Below are positions 25,001 through 34,904 of a stretch of DNA of 64,000 nucleotides, piece by piece. How positions within the stretch are numbered: the first letter of the stretch is position 1; each line of letters starts with the position of its first letter. The DNA is from Lasioglossum baleicum (Eukaryota > Arthropoda > Insecta > Hymenoptera > Halictidae). The translations under genes and the position numbers were made by a program. Location of the stretch: the NCBI RefSeq assembly GCF_051020765.1, contig NC_134935.1:11533579-11597578 (forward strand), in the 5' to 3' direction. The notes under the pieces are model-generated. The model was not told the origin of the DNA. It ran no database searches and saw only the letters and a list, made by a program, of their open reading frames with translations.

Positions 25001-28000
25001 AGATTGCTGGCTCACGATTGAACGACAGTGATTATGTTTTAGCTTCGAGATACACGTTTTTCAAAGAGAAGAACATTTTTTTTAACCGACTTCGAAAAAG
25101 GAGGAGGTTACTCAATTCGATCTGTATGTGCCTTTTTTCGCTTTTTTTCTATGTATGTTCACCGATTACGCCGAGATGGATGGACCAATTGGAACGAAAC
25201 CTTCTGCATTTTGTAGGAAATGTCTCCCGATTGGTGCCTTGGAAACAAATTTTGCATTTTTTAATTCTTTGCCGTTTTTATTGCAAATAACCAATAAGAC
25301 CGAGAAACCATCCTGCGGTGTTCTACAAATTCTGCTGGTTCCACTAAAAAGTGTGAAATCAAAAAATATTATAAAACAAAATTAAACCGACTTCGAAAAA
25401 CACACTAAAAAGTATGAAATAATTGCAAATTTTCCAAATGACAGATGTTGCTGATTATGATTTCATTGGAATATGGTGAACTTGGAAATCAGTAGGTGGG
25501 AAGAGAAGATACATTAATATGTGAAAGCATGTAGAATAATTTAAGGATTTTCGTAATCTCCAGTGTCGAAAAGTTTCAATTTTGCACCACCTCCGAAAAG
25601 ATTGTATTACATTTAAGTTTGTGTGTATTCACATAAAATCAAATGGTAATTATTTCATACTTTTCAGTGCATTTTTTCGAAGTCGGTTTAATTTTTTTTA
25701 TAAAATTATCTTTAAGTTCGTAAAATGAAGCTGAGACAACAATTGCTCGGCAAATAAAATTAACTAAAAAATACTCCGCAGTTTTCGTTTGATGTGTCCT
25801 CTTCGAAACAGACTGATCGTATTTAGAAACAATATAGTAAAGCACAAGATTTTTTTCTTTAAATTCGGCTTTAAATGAAACACTTGATCAGAATTGGCGA
25901 TTGATTTTGACCGAGAAGTTGAATCGGAACCCGAGATCGAAATTCGAATTCGTAAGAGGAAGATGGTACGAGGCTGAGAGGGTTCAATGCGAGTGGCATC
26001 TATCTGAATTAATGTCAGTGGCTTCTGGGTGTGATGGTTGACACACGCGTTACTCAAAGCGTAAAATAGACCATTGACGGACTATTGACCTTGTCGACGA
26101 GGATACTTCCAGCGTGTCAGAGAACTTCGCTGACTTGTCGAGGGCGGAACTCTCGTCGGAATCACTCGTGATGAGCTGAAAAGAATAATGATCTGTTACT
26201 TCCTTGAAACAAGAGCCACAATCGCGTAACAACATTCCGGTCCTCGGTAATTTCTCCTCAGATTCATGCTGTTCACCGAGGCGGGTGAACAGAAACTTTA
26301 ACAACCTCTTTTGTGTTTCGTCTACCGACTATTTGACGCGACATAGAAGTTTTGTTCCCGAGTTGCTTTGTCCCCTGCAATTTCGTCAAATGTATAAATA
26401 GTTTTAAAGTACAGAACTAATCTAGCATTAATTAAAATCGAAACGAACTTTCAGGACAAAATATGTTGCTTTGGTGGTATTACAATACAATTACCAATTA
26501 CCATTTCGTTAACTTACGGTTTTTCTTTGGCAGTTTCATAAGAAAAATTTGTAAATTGTGTATATGAATTAAAGAATGTATAGTAACAGAAAGTAAATAA
26601 AAAAAATTAATAGTAAATTCTCCTTCATTTTATGAAATGGTGAACAAATTTTATTATTTGCAGTTGGGCATCGCTATTGGTTTCCTATTCCCTCCCATGC
26701 TTGTACCAAGCAGCGATGACGTCGCAGTCATAGGTCGAGGGTTGCAAGTAATGTTCTACATCGTGGCTGCCTTTACTACAGTGATTCTCGTCCTCATAAT
26801 TCTCTGTACGTAATTCAATCTCTAAATTAGCGAGCGGAGCAATTTTCCCTTTGCGTTCTCCAGACTTGAGAATTAATTTTAGCTGAGATTGTGTCACAGG
26901 TTCCACTTTGCCTCTTATCTTACGAACAGTCCTAACAGTCCTCATTTATCTGTACAATTTCGTTTATGTTCTGAACTAGTTTACTACCCCTATAAACTTA
27001 CTTAATATCTATATTAATTTTCTACTAGAACTAAGAACGTTTCTAGAAGATCGAGTTGTGTGCCACCGAGTTTAACGAGATTTTACTTCTCGTCGAATTG
27101 TAACAACACAGTTGATTTAATTTTTAGTTTTCAAATCTGAACCACCACTACCACCAAGTCCAGCTCAAGCAGTACAAAGGGACGCGGAGTCCACTGAGAA
27201 TTTCTTCCAATCCGTCAAGAAGCTAGTCACGAACGTCGGCTACTTGTTGCTTCTGCTGAGTTATGGTATCAACGTCGGAATTTTCTACGCTATCAGCACA
27301 CTCCTGAATCACATCGTCCTCACATACTTTCCGGTAAGCGAACCACCTCTTCCTCTGCATTAATTAAAACTCGAAACGGTTCTTCGAACAAACGATAATT
27401 TTAATTAGTCCACGAGCGCGATATCGAAAGCACCGATTCCCTTTTATTTCGGGTCCACCACTTTTGATTTCTAACGCATAAATCATATGAATCACCGAGT
27501 GACGGATTAATGAAATCGGTGATAGATGACGCCGAATAGATAAGAGGATTTTTAATCACGCAATTGAATAGTCGATAGTGAAAGTGGATTGCTTTTGTGC
27601 ATTCGTGAACGAAAAATGCCGCGACTCTTCTTGTGTTTTCATTTTAACAATTTTACAGATAGTAGCAGCACTAAACTATTACGTACCAAGTTTTTATAGA
27701 ACCGTATTCAGCAATCGTGTTTATAATCTGCTGTATTAAATAAATATGAGAGTTCTATTTGTTGCAGCACCACGAGAAAGACGCTGGTAGAATAGGTTTA
27801 ACAATCGTCTGTGCCGGAATGCTGGGCTCCGTTGTATGCGGCATTGTTCTCGATAAAACACACAGATTCAAGTACGTAAATATTGTTGTAACGAAACACC
27901 GATTAAAGTTACATGTCTACACTTTCGCTAATAATCACGAGTCATCGTAGAATCTTATTTGCTAAGGCTCTATTGTACAAGTATAAAATATCTATTTTAC

Positions 28001-28939
28001 GTAACTAATAACTCCAATATTCACACTAATAATTTAAACACAATTTTACAGAGAAACGACGCTTGGAGTCTACCTTCTCTCATTCCTCGGCATGATCATC
28101 TTCACGTTCACCCTCAACGCCAGTCAAATATACGTCATTTACATAACTGCGGGTCTCCTGGGGTAAGTCTTAAACAATTACGCGAATGTTTTTGTTCATA
28201 TTTATTTACTCTCCGTGTCTTGAAGAATACTCGAGAACACGTAGTCCTGCATGCGAGAATGATATGATAATTAAATCGATACGATTATTAAAGTGGTGCT
28301 TACTTTAATCAATAAGTTTTATTCAGAAAGGAATCATGTTTGCTTACCTATAGAACGTACTCTTTAAATTTTCAACATAGGCCCACATAAAAAAGTTGTA
28401 AAATGCAACTTTTAGTATTTTTTCTACAATTCCGATCAATTGTTATTTTTAGCAAAATTTCTTTTCACATCCTGTAGTAAACTCTAATTGCTCTAGGTAC
28501 CCAAAAAAGTTCAAATCGTATAGTACAACATTGAAAAAGTTGTCGCCTTTTTTAGAGCGTCCGAATATTAATTCGAGTAACTGTACTTGAAATTGCGACA
28601 AATTCATACACGGATATGTAGTTCATGTAGAAATTCTGTAGTAAAATAAAAACATTTGAATGATTCGTGGCTTACAGATTCTTCATGACCGGTTATCTGC
28701 CAGTGGGCTTCGAGTTCGCCGCGGAATTAACATATCCAGAACCGGAAGGAACGTCCGCCGGCCTGTTGAACGCGGTCTGCCAAGTGTTTGGCATTGTCTT
28801 CACGATCGTCTACGGTCACCTCTTTAATTTATGGGGCGACTTCTGGGCGAACATAGCTCTCTGCGTCACTCTAGCCGTCGGAGCGTTCCTGACAACTATC
28901 ATACCAAACGATCTTCGGAGACAGAATGCCAAGTTCTAA
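19068..28939 (+). CDS. FLVCR: FLVCR-family major facilitator transporter
   Basis: Eight coding exons join with matching phases: 19068-19259, 20275-20496, 23105-23329, 26664-26805, 27128-27333, 27768-27871, 28052-28162 and 28678-28939, giving 487 residues, close to the family's usual size. The family exports or imports choline and has been linked to heme; these are 12-helix membrane proteins. Residues 1-64 are a soluble N-terminus unlike anything I know. TM1 begins about residue 74 (KKRWLILMIF) and carries NAMQWIQYSIIAN (W92 matches the conserved Trp). The exon 3/4 junction rebuilds the family signature CSIGVFGNQLGIAIGF, which confirms the splice. A Pro-rich central loop (about 262-292) precedes TM7 with GIFYAISTLLN (Y314). 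The last exon holds TM11-12 and ends RRQNAKF. The introns carry several MITEs. Whether choline or heme is the substrate in this insect cannot be told from sequence. Confidence 0.93.
19391..19524. mobile_element. pogo/Tigger-like MITE in FLVCR intron 1
   Basis: The right end reads GTTCGGATAATCGGGGTTCT followed by ACTG and a flanking TA. The left end, GTAGAACCTCGTTTATGCG, is its imperfect inverse. Termini of the CAGTAGAACCYCGNTTATCC type are known from pogo/Tigger elements. The left terminal bases and TA have decayed. About 134 bp, no coding capacity. Confidence 0.55.
22300..22907. mobile_element. 608-bp palindromic element (family A) in FLVCR intron 2
   Basis: The left arm GTGGCCCACAAAAGTGTTCG and the right arm AAACACTTTTGTGGGCCAC mirror each other, and the symmetry continues inward (ACGCCCTTTAAAACAGA / TCTGTTTTAAAGGGCGT; TTTACTAAATGATGTGCAC / GCACATCATTTAGTAAAC). 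TA follows the right end (22908-22909), and TA precedes the left end with small mismatches. The centre contains ATCGAAATCGGTTGA and AAAAAACGACATGCATCGAA, shared with 37286-37941. No transposase. Confidence 0.75.
23552..23975. mobile_element. 424-bp foldback element (family B) in FLVCR intron 3
   Basis: The ends are CAGGTTATCCC on the left and GACCACCCTG on the right, with TA just outside the right end. Inner arms are strongly inverted: TTCAGATATGTATAATAACA near 23669 against TGTTATTATACATATCTGAA near 23751. The right flank (AGATATTTAGGTGGCC) is nearly identical to that of 7632-8072, so the two are copies of one family. Confidence 0.7.
25082..25691. mobile_element. repeat with ACCGACTTCGAAAAA motifs and an inner TIR element, FLVCR intron 3
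   Basis: The motif TTAACCGACTTCGAAAAA appears at 25082, again in direct orientation at 25382 (TTAAACCGACTTCGAAAAA), and inverted at about 25674-25691. The segment 25382-25691 has terminal inverted repeats of about 45 bp (ACTAAAAAGTATGAAATAAT against ATTATTTCATACTTTTCAGT), so it could be a 310-bp MITE. The 25082-25381 part, containing ATGTATGTTCACCGATTACG, looks like part of a larger older element. Class not determined. Confidence 0.55.
28343..28583. mobile_element. half copy of a family A palindrome in FLVCR intron 7
   Basis: About 240 bp aligns with the right half of 37286-37941: TTTTCAACATAGGCCCACAT, CTACAATTCCGATCAATTG, AAGTTCAAATCGTATAGTAC and GCGTCCGAATATTAATTCG, ending ACTG then TA. 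The left arm is missing, so the palindrome is broken at about its centre. Confidence 0.65.
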
Positions 28940-29507
28940 ACAGTTGTATATTTCCTCGCGACAAGCTCACGAACCGGAAGAATTTCTCTCGATTCGTTGG
29001 AGCAGATATTTTCAGTTGAACCGAATCCCGAGAAAGGTAATACGAATTGTTAACAATATTATAGAATTTTAAACGTTCAGATACAGTTATTTGCGAGAAG
29101 GTCGCGCAAGATCATTCCGAACGCCGTTATATTTATTGTTAATATTATTCTGGGTTAATTGAACGTGCACGATGCTTTATGAAATCTGTAGAGACGCCGT
29201 TAACGCGCGCGCTCTTCCGGTTGCCATAAAACACCTCGCAGTCCTCACGAAATAGCTTGGACAAGAGTTCCAAGCAAATATATGTAGATTAAGCGAACTG
29301 TGTATAAGCGGTTAGTTAAAATTACGTTAACACTTTCGTGGAGAAGTATTTAGTAAAATATACCTCGTTGTTGAAGCATGTTCTTTTCACGGAAGTGTTA
29401 ACACAATTCTCACCGACTCAAGAATAGTGGCAGCATAATATTTATAGGATGCATCGGATCGTTCCTCGAACATGTTTTCTTTCCTTTTACTTCGTACAAC
29501 CGGTATA

Positions 29508-29650
29508 CAGTGAATCCAAGAATTGTTTGAACACTGAATTTTCCCCCCATTTTTGATCCGTAAAACAGTGGGAAAAAATTCGTACATCAATTTTTGAGGA
29601 GTCGCTGTAAAGGGGAGACTTCTATCTTCAAATTCTTGGAAGATTCAGTC
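29508..29650. mobile_element. small inverted-repeat element, about 143 bp
   Basis: The left end CAGTGAATCCAAGAATTG is mirrored, with a 2-base insertion, by AATTCTTGGAAGATTCAGTC at the right. TA precedes the left end only. Probably a degenerate MITE. Confidence 0.4.
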
Positions 29651-30549
29651 ACGAAAAAATTTTGCTAACGTTTCTACAGAGGTTTGAATTTATGGCATTT
29701 TTTAAGAAAAGTGGGTCTTCAGTTTCCTAATCGCACTACATCACACAAAAATATCTTTGAAGAAAAAGAGTAATAATATGCGAGAGTAGAATCTTCAAAC
29801 TGTAAAATAAGTCCAGATTTGTTACTGCAAGATAATTTCCTCGAGAATCGGAAACTCGGTGTTCAAGCACTTTTTCGATCAACCGTATTTTAAAGATGCA
29901 ATCTAAGCGTAACCAGGAGATACAATAATAGACGACAGTGATTAGCAAACAAGTAGTAAAACGTAACCAAAGTATTAATTTCGTTCTTAGTGAATAATTA
30001 ATTTTGTAAGTGACACTGTTTAGAGAATGACGCGACCAATGATAAATCAGCAAATTCAGAATAATAGTAGCCATAATTAGAAGAATCAATGTGAACGTGA
30101 GTCGCCATTCAAGATCTGAAATTCTATGCTAATATTTTACCCGATGTCGATTACGTATCATTTCAAGTAACAGTTAGTATAGGAGACTCAGAAAGTGCTC
30201 AGGTAGTCTTTCGTAGAGCCAAGAAAGGAACAGAAACGGTGATATTGATGATAATAATATTTCTAGCCTTAAGTCCTATCGAAGAGTTTCGAGATGCTGT
30301 GAATCGACTTATAAGGATACGAAGTAGAATAGAGAGCCTCGCGTCGAGTCTTCGGTACATCGATGATTATAATACTTTTTCCATAACCTCGGTGTACCAA
30401 ACACGTTAAGACGATCGAAGGTTAGAAAGGCCTAGCTGTTGGAAAATGAGCGTGCTTCCCTACCCCTGTTTATTTGCGATGAGTATCGTTGGACGTACAA
30501 ATGTTATCCCAAACGTTACGAAAGCTAATATTTCTATTCTAATAGTTAA

Positions 30550-30858
30550 AGGGGTAGCCTCGCGTTTCCAGGATTGCAAGGACATTTCTCAATAACGCAA
30601 AGATGAGGTTCTCTAGTGGTCAAAAGGCCGCAGTCGCCCACTATTTTTAAAGCTGTGCATGAAGCTATTTTCATAAAACTGCGACAGCTACATGCTACCG
30701 AATAATGCAAATTACGCCTCGTAAACGTAAAAATAAAACTTTTATATTGATCTATTATCTAGCGCTTTTGACTACTGAAAAACCCCATCTTTGCATTATC
30801 GAGAAATAAGAAGGAACATCCCGCACCTTTGCAATCCTGGAATTGCGAGTCTACCCCC
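30550..30858. mobile_element. 309-bp TTAA-flanked MITE
   Basis: The left arm AGGGGTAGCCTCGCGTTTCC with CAGGATTGCAA is mirrored by TTTGCAATCCTGGAATTGCG with CTACCCCC. TTAA lies outside both ends (30546-30549 and 30859-30862). A TTAA duplication is the hallmark of piggyBac-type elements. No coding capacity. Confidence 0.65.
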
Positions 30859-33503
30859 TTAAACGACGAGTAATTTTTTTACAACCATAAATCCTGAGAT
30901 AAATCTATTTTTTTGTAAACCATACGAAACCTCACGAGATCCGGTAAATCTAATGAAGAACTAAAAATATTGAATGCCGACTTCGACAAATCTCTATGAA
31001 TTTGTTTAGAATCCAGCGATACATAGACATCGTAGTTGCACCGTGCTGAACAATATAGATTAGAGCAGGTCGTGTAATTTGCTGTAGAGCGGGAAAACGA
31101 TGAAAGACTGTTATTAAGTTCGAAGAGAGAATTGAACGATCTGGCGCCATTAATGGAGCACAAAATTGAATCTGGAAAAGAGTTTTAAATATGCTTTGTC
31201 CCCCGACTGGTTACTCGGCGGGGAACTTTTAATGGACCACGTTTTTCCCGAACAATTTTCAATAATTCAATGATCCAGAAACGGCTGAATCATGGAAGCA
31301 CTTCCTTCCCCTAGCGCCGCAGGAATTTAATTTGCGATCTAATCCGTTCCGGTGACGATTAATAAAATTTCTCGTGTGGGTACGGAGCCGCGAGTATTCG
31401 ATTATCATAACACGTCCGCGGGAAGACCAATTTAGGAGGGAGAGTACATGAATTGTTAATAATCCGCAGACTTGGTTTTTCGATCGCCGATAAACGATAT
31501 CGTCGCTTGATTGTCTACTAAATTGAATTCGGGACGTACATACTATACGTCTTGAATTATTTCACAGACAAGAGTTATACAGACAATACTTCTATATTTC
31601 GCGTGTACCATTACTAACGAATAAACATATTCTTCTACTCGTTAATAATTACAAATTCTAATGTAAATTGTCCTTATGTTCAGTACAGGGCTCTCTACAG
31701 TTGTCTTAAAGAGTATTCTACAATCGATCAGGCATGGGCATTATTGAAGTAATATATATTTTACTATAGTATGTTATTTCGAAATGATTGTGCCTTAGTT
31801 TATGCGCGCGTGAAAATGATTTTTCCATACTTGAATTTCCTGTAAAATAAAGATGACAAATTAGTTGAAATAATTTAATATTTCAAATTGTTGCCTTCTA
31901 TTCTATTCGAAATAAAATGTGTCCGAGCCTGCAATCGATACATTCCAATGTTTGACAATATTTGACAATGTTTGTTGAAGCTTCCAGGAAAACTCTAGGA
32001 GTGTTAGTCAATTAATTGTTACGGGGTGAAACAAATGCTCCCGTAATCGATGAAGTTGAACAGTTGAGACATTTAAATACGTGTTAATAGTAGCGTGGAT
32101 AGATACATGTATATATTTTCAGAGAATCGAATGTTACACGATATAACATATTAATGCGTACACATATATATTTCTGTAAAAGTATATATCTTGAGATTGA
32201 TAGCTGGATATTAGAAAGAGAAGTACAATTGAAAGTGTTTAAGTGTTACGGAGAAGATAGTTATCGTGTATTTCGATGTAATACAAACATATTGTGTGGT
32301 GTCTCTGTCTCTGTTGAAATTGTATTGTAAAATAATCTGAATGACGTCCCACGAAAATTTCTTAAAACGGGAGTACACGGTGAAATTTTAAGACCACCAT
32401 TTTGATTCAACTTCGCGAAAAACAGTACTTCAGATTAATACAATAAGCTTCATGCTGAGTAGATTCCCAGAAACGAAAAATCGCAGATTATTTTACAGTC
32501 TTACTTATGTAATTTTGCTGTATCAGCAACACGTTGTGCAAACGTATTCACGTAGTTCTAAGAATTCCGTCGAACGATGCATAATTTTCAACACGAAGAT
32601 TCATTGAAATTCAATCAACCGCTTTATTCTTCAACTTGAATAAAATGTTTTATTTTGTTAACATAAATGAAATTATTTCTGAAGGTGTAGAATAGAACGA
32701 ACATTTTGATCTAACGATTTTACTGACAATTAATGTATGTCCATCAGTCTTCCGTATTTTTTAATTGTACATTTTTGAACGATGTTTTCATCTAATTCAG
32801 TGTTGCCCTTTTTGTAAATAAATTGTGACAAACGCGACGTATTTTTCGTTCTCTTGTGAACTGTCAGCATAGGCCTATCACGTACAGAGAATAAAGGTAT
32901 CTGTGATTTCTGACAATATTTCCGCGTTTAAATTATCGTCTAAGTATAATGCATACATGTATGTGAATAAGGAGCTTTCAGAATTTGAAAATCGCATCAT
33001 TGTTTACATCGTTGTAATGTTATTAGCAGGTAGCTTGTAAATCACCGAAGGAATAAATATATGTTGACAATATTTTCGCGATTAAATTATTGCCTAAGTG
33101 TGTATATATTAATAAAACAAATCTATTGTGGCATTGTTGTTAGCGTGTGGTCTGAAAACCAACGAAGAAATAAAAATGTTGACAAATACTTAAACACTAT
33201 TGCGTAATCCTTAAACATATATTCTTCAGATTTAGTGTCGAGTACAAATTAGTACAAGAAATTTATTGCTCTTAATTACGACACACATTCTTTATATGCA
33301 AATATACCACTAAGACTGGAGTTTCTTGATCATTTTCCATTACGTATTATCTTTGATTTTGGAATGATACAATTGTACAAATTATATTATTAGATGTTTA
33401 CAAAGCTAGGCACATATGATTATTACCGTCGCGACGTAAAAAAACTTATTGTTACTCAAATAAAGAATATCAAATATTTTTAACAGCTACAAATAATTCT
33501 TAC

Positions 33504-33617
33504 CGAACCCGTATGAAGCGCGGTGAAACCTGCATCGTAAGATTTGAAAATACCGCCATTCCATGTAGTGATAAAACAACAGACTAGGTATAGGAATAGA
33601 CCAGTCACCCAATGCAT
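33504..33617 (-). CDS. candidate first coding exon with signal peptide (partial gene)
   Basis: On the minus strand, ATG at 33617 opens 38 codons that run without a stop to a consensus donor TCG|GTAAGA (exon end 33504). The product begins MHWVTGLFLYLVCCFITTWN, a typical secretory signal peptide with a hydrophobic core at about residues 3-16, then continues to FTALHTGS. Local GC content is above the flanks. It lies 1.3 kb beyond the 3' end of AADAT on the same strand. I could not find the following exon toward 29 kb. It may be a small secreted protein or peptide precursor; a chance frame remains possible. Confidence 0.35.
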
Positions 33618-33990
33618 TTTTCTGTTCCAAATCTGCTGATAATGCCACCGACCAGAGGTAGAACTTTTAGCGATGTGGTATTTCAGATCACTGTAAGTTC
33701 CACGTTATCCCCGCGCCTGCTTACTGGTCCCTCTGAATAGCACAGGGGCTGGCAGTCTTTAATAGTATCTCGTCGATGGTTGTACTATTGAATTTTCGAA
33801 AATTTTTGACCGACCATATTTTGCTAGAGTTGTACTACTGAATTTCGTACTGAACTTCCTTTGATACCATATTTTCCTAATACTTTCTCAATTTTTGGAG
33901 ATTTTCGAAAATTTTCGCCAATTTTTGATCTTCTGACTTGTCGTTGAGTTGCATTACTGGATTCTGTGCCACATCCTTTGATATCATATT
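33618..33990. other. sequence upstream of the candidate signal-peptide exon
   Basis: The 33640-33760 part is GC-richer and could be a minus-strand promoter or leader. From about 33780 repeated AATTTTCGAAAATTTT-type and TTTGATACCATATTTTCC-type motifs form an imperfect local repeat, which continues after the hAT insertion to about 34290. Confidence 0.35.
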
Positions 33991-33999
33991 CTTCTAATA

Positions 34000-34164
34000 C
34001 AGTGATGAGCAACCCGCAGGCCCGCTAGCAAACTGCCTGCGGCCCGCCTGAATCCGGCGCGACGCAACAAAATATTAATATTGGGTCCGTTGCCGGTTGC
34101 GGCCCGCGCGTAGCCTTATGTCTCCACTTTTGGCCCACAATACGCCGCGGGTTGCTCACCACTG
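34000..34164. mobile_element. 165-bp hAT-type MITE with perfect 8-bp target duplication
   Basis: Termini are CAGTGATGAGCAACCCGC and GCGGGTTGCTCACCACTG. The target duplication TTCTAATA is identical on both sides (33992-33999 and 34165-34172). The interior is GC-rich (several GCGGCCCGC-type runs) in an AT-rich setting. An 8-bp duplication and CAGTG termini are diagnostic of hAT elements. No coding capacity. It interrupts an older AATTTTCG-type repeat. Confidence 0.88.
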
Positions 34165-34525
34165 TTCTAATACAAAAATGGATTTGAAAAAATGTTTTCG
34201 AAAAATGGTCGGAAATTTTAGGTTTCTAATAGGAGAATCATTAAATTTTCGTGCCACCTCTTTCGCTATCATATTTTCCCAATACTCTAAAAAATGTGTA
34301 AGGTAACAACGCTCGTTTATGAAATATTTGGAAGTTACAAATTGAATTTGAAATGAAATTGAGATTGCAGTAGGAATTCTTGATTTTCCTAAAATTATGC
34401 TTTAATTTAATACTTTACGTTATGTCCTTGATATTAGTTTTGCTTTTAATATTTTTAACCTTAAAAACCAACACCAAAAAGGGTCCCATGGAAATCATCG
34501 ACACAGATTTCTCCGACTCGGTTTT

Positions 34526-34664
34526 CACCGACATTTCATTAATTTTTTATTTATTAATTAATTAATTCAAGAACACTCGGTTTCATATTTCGTTTTTCCA
34601 CTGATTTTCATTCAATCCACATTAATTAATTGATTAATAAAAAATTAATGAAATGTTGTCGGTG
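34526..34664. repeat. 139-bp hairpin-forming inverted repeat
   Basis: CACCGACATTTCATTAATTT is mirrored by AAATTAATGAAATGTTGTCGG with arms of about 45 bp and a loop of about 50 bp. The arms are dominated by TTAATTAATTAA. It sits just beyond the 3' end of AADAT. Possibly a small MITE; no clear target duplication. Confidence 0.6.
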
Positions 34665-34904
34665 AACACGATCTCCTGTAAGGCTGGCAGTGTTTATCAG
34701 TATTTCCTCACTGACTCAAGACGTGCTTTAAAAGTCGCGAATCGCACAATTTTAGGGTAACATTTATGTATTCATCTACTCCTTTGCAAACAAAGAATTT
34801 CTTTATTGCAGTCTTGGAGATCTTTCAACTTCAGTCATATTATTATATATTTTTCGAAGCCCGCACAATATACATATATTTTGTACAAAGTTTTATAAAA
34901 AGAA

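Larger units (their letters stand above)
28940..33503 (+). other. FLVCR 3' UTR and downstream sequence
   Basis: No coding exon was supported. AATAAA hexamers on the plus strand occur near 30731, 31358, 31620, 31849, 31911, 32640, 32818 and 32889, so the 3' UTR may end at any of several places. The segment contains two inverted-repeat elements (29508-29650 and 30550-30858). AT-rich minus-strand frames such as 29736-30089 have no recognisable domain. Confidence 0.4.

Noticed and set aside
29736..30089. 117-codon hydrophobic minus-strand frame
   Set aside because: Leu/Ile/Tyr-rich translation of AT-rich DNA; no family resemblance or splice context.
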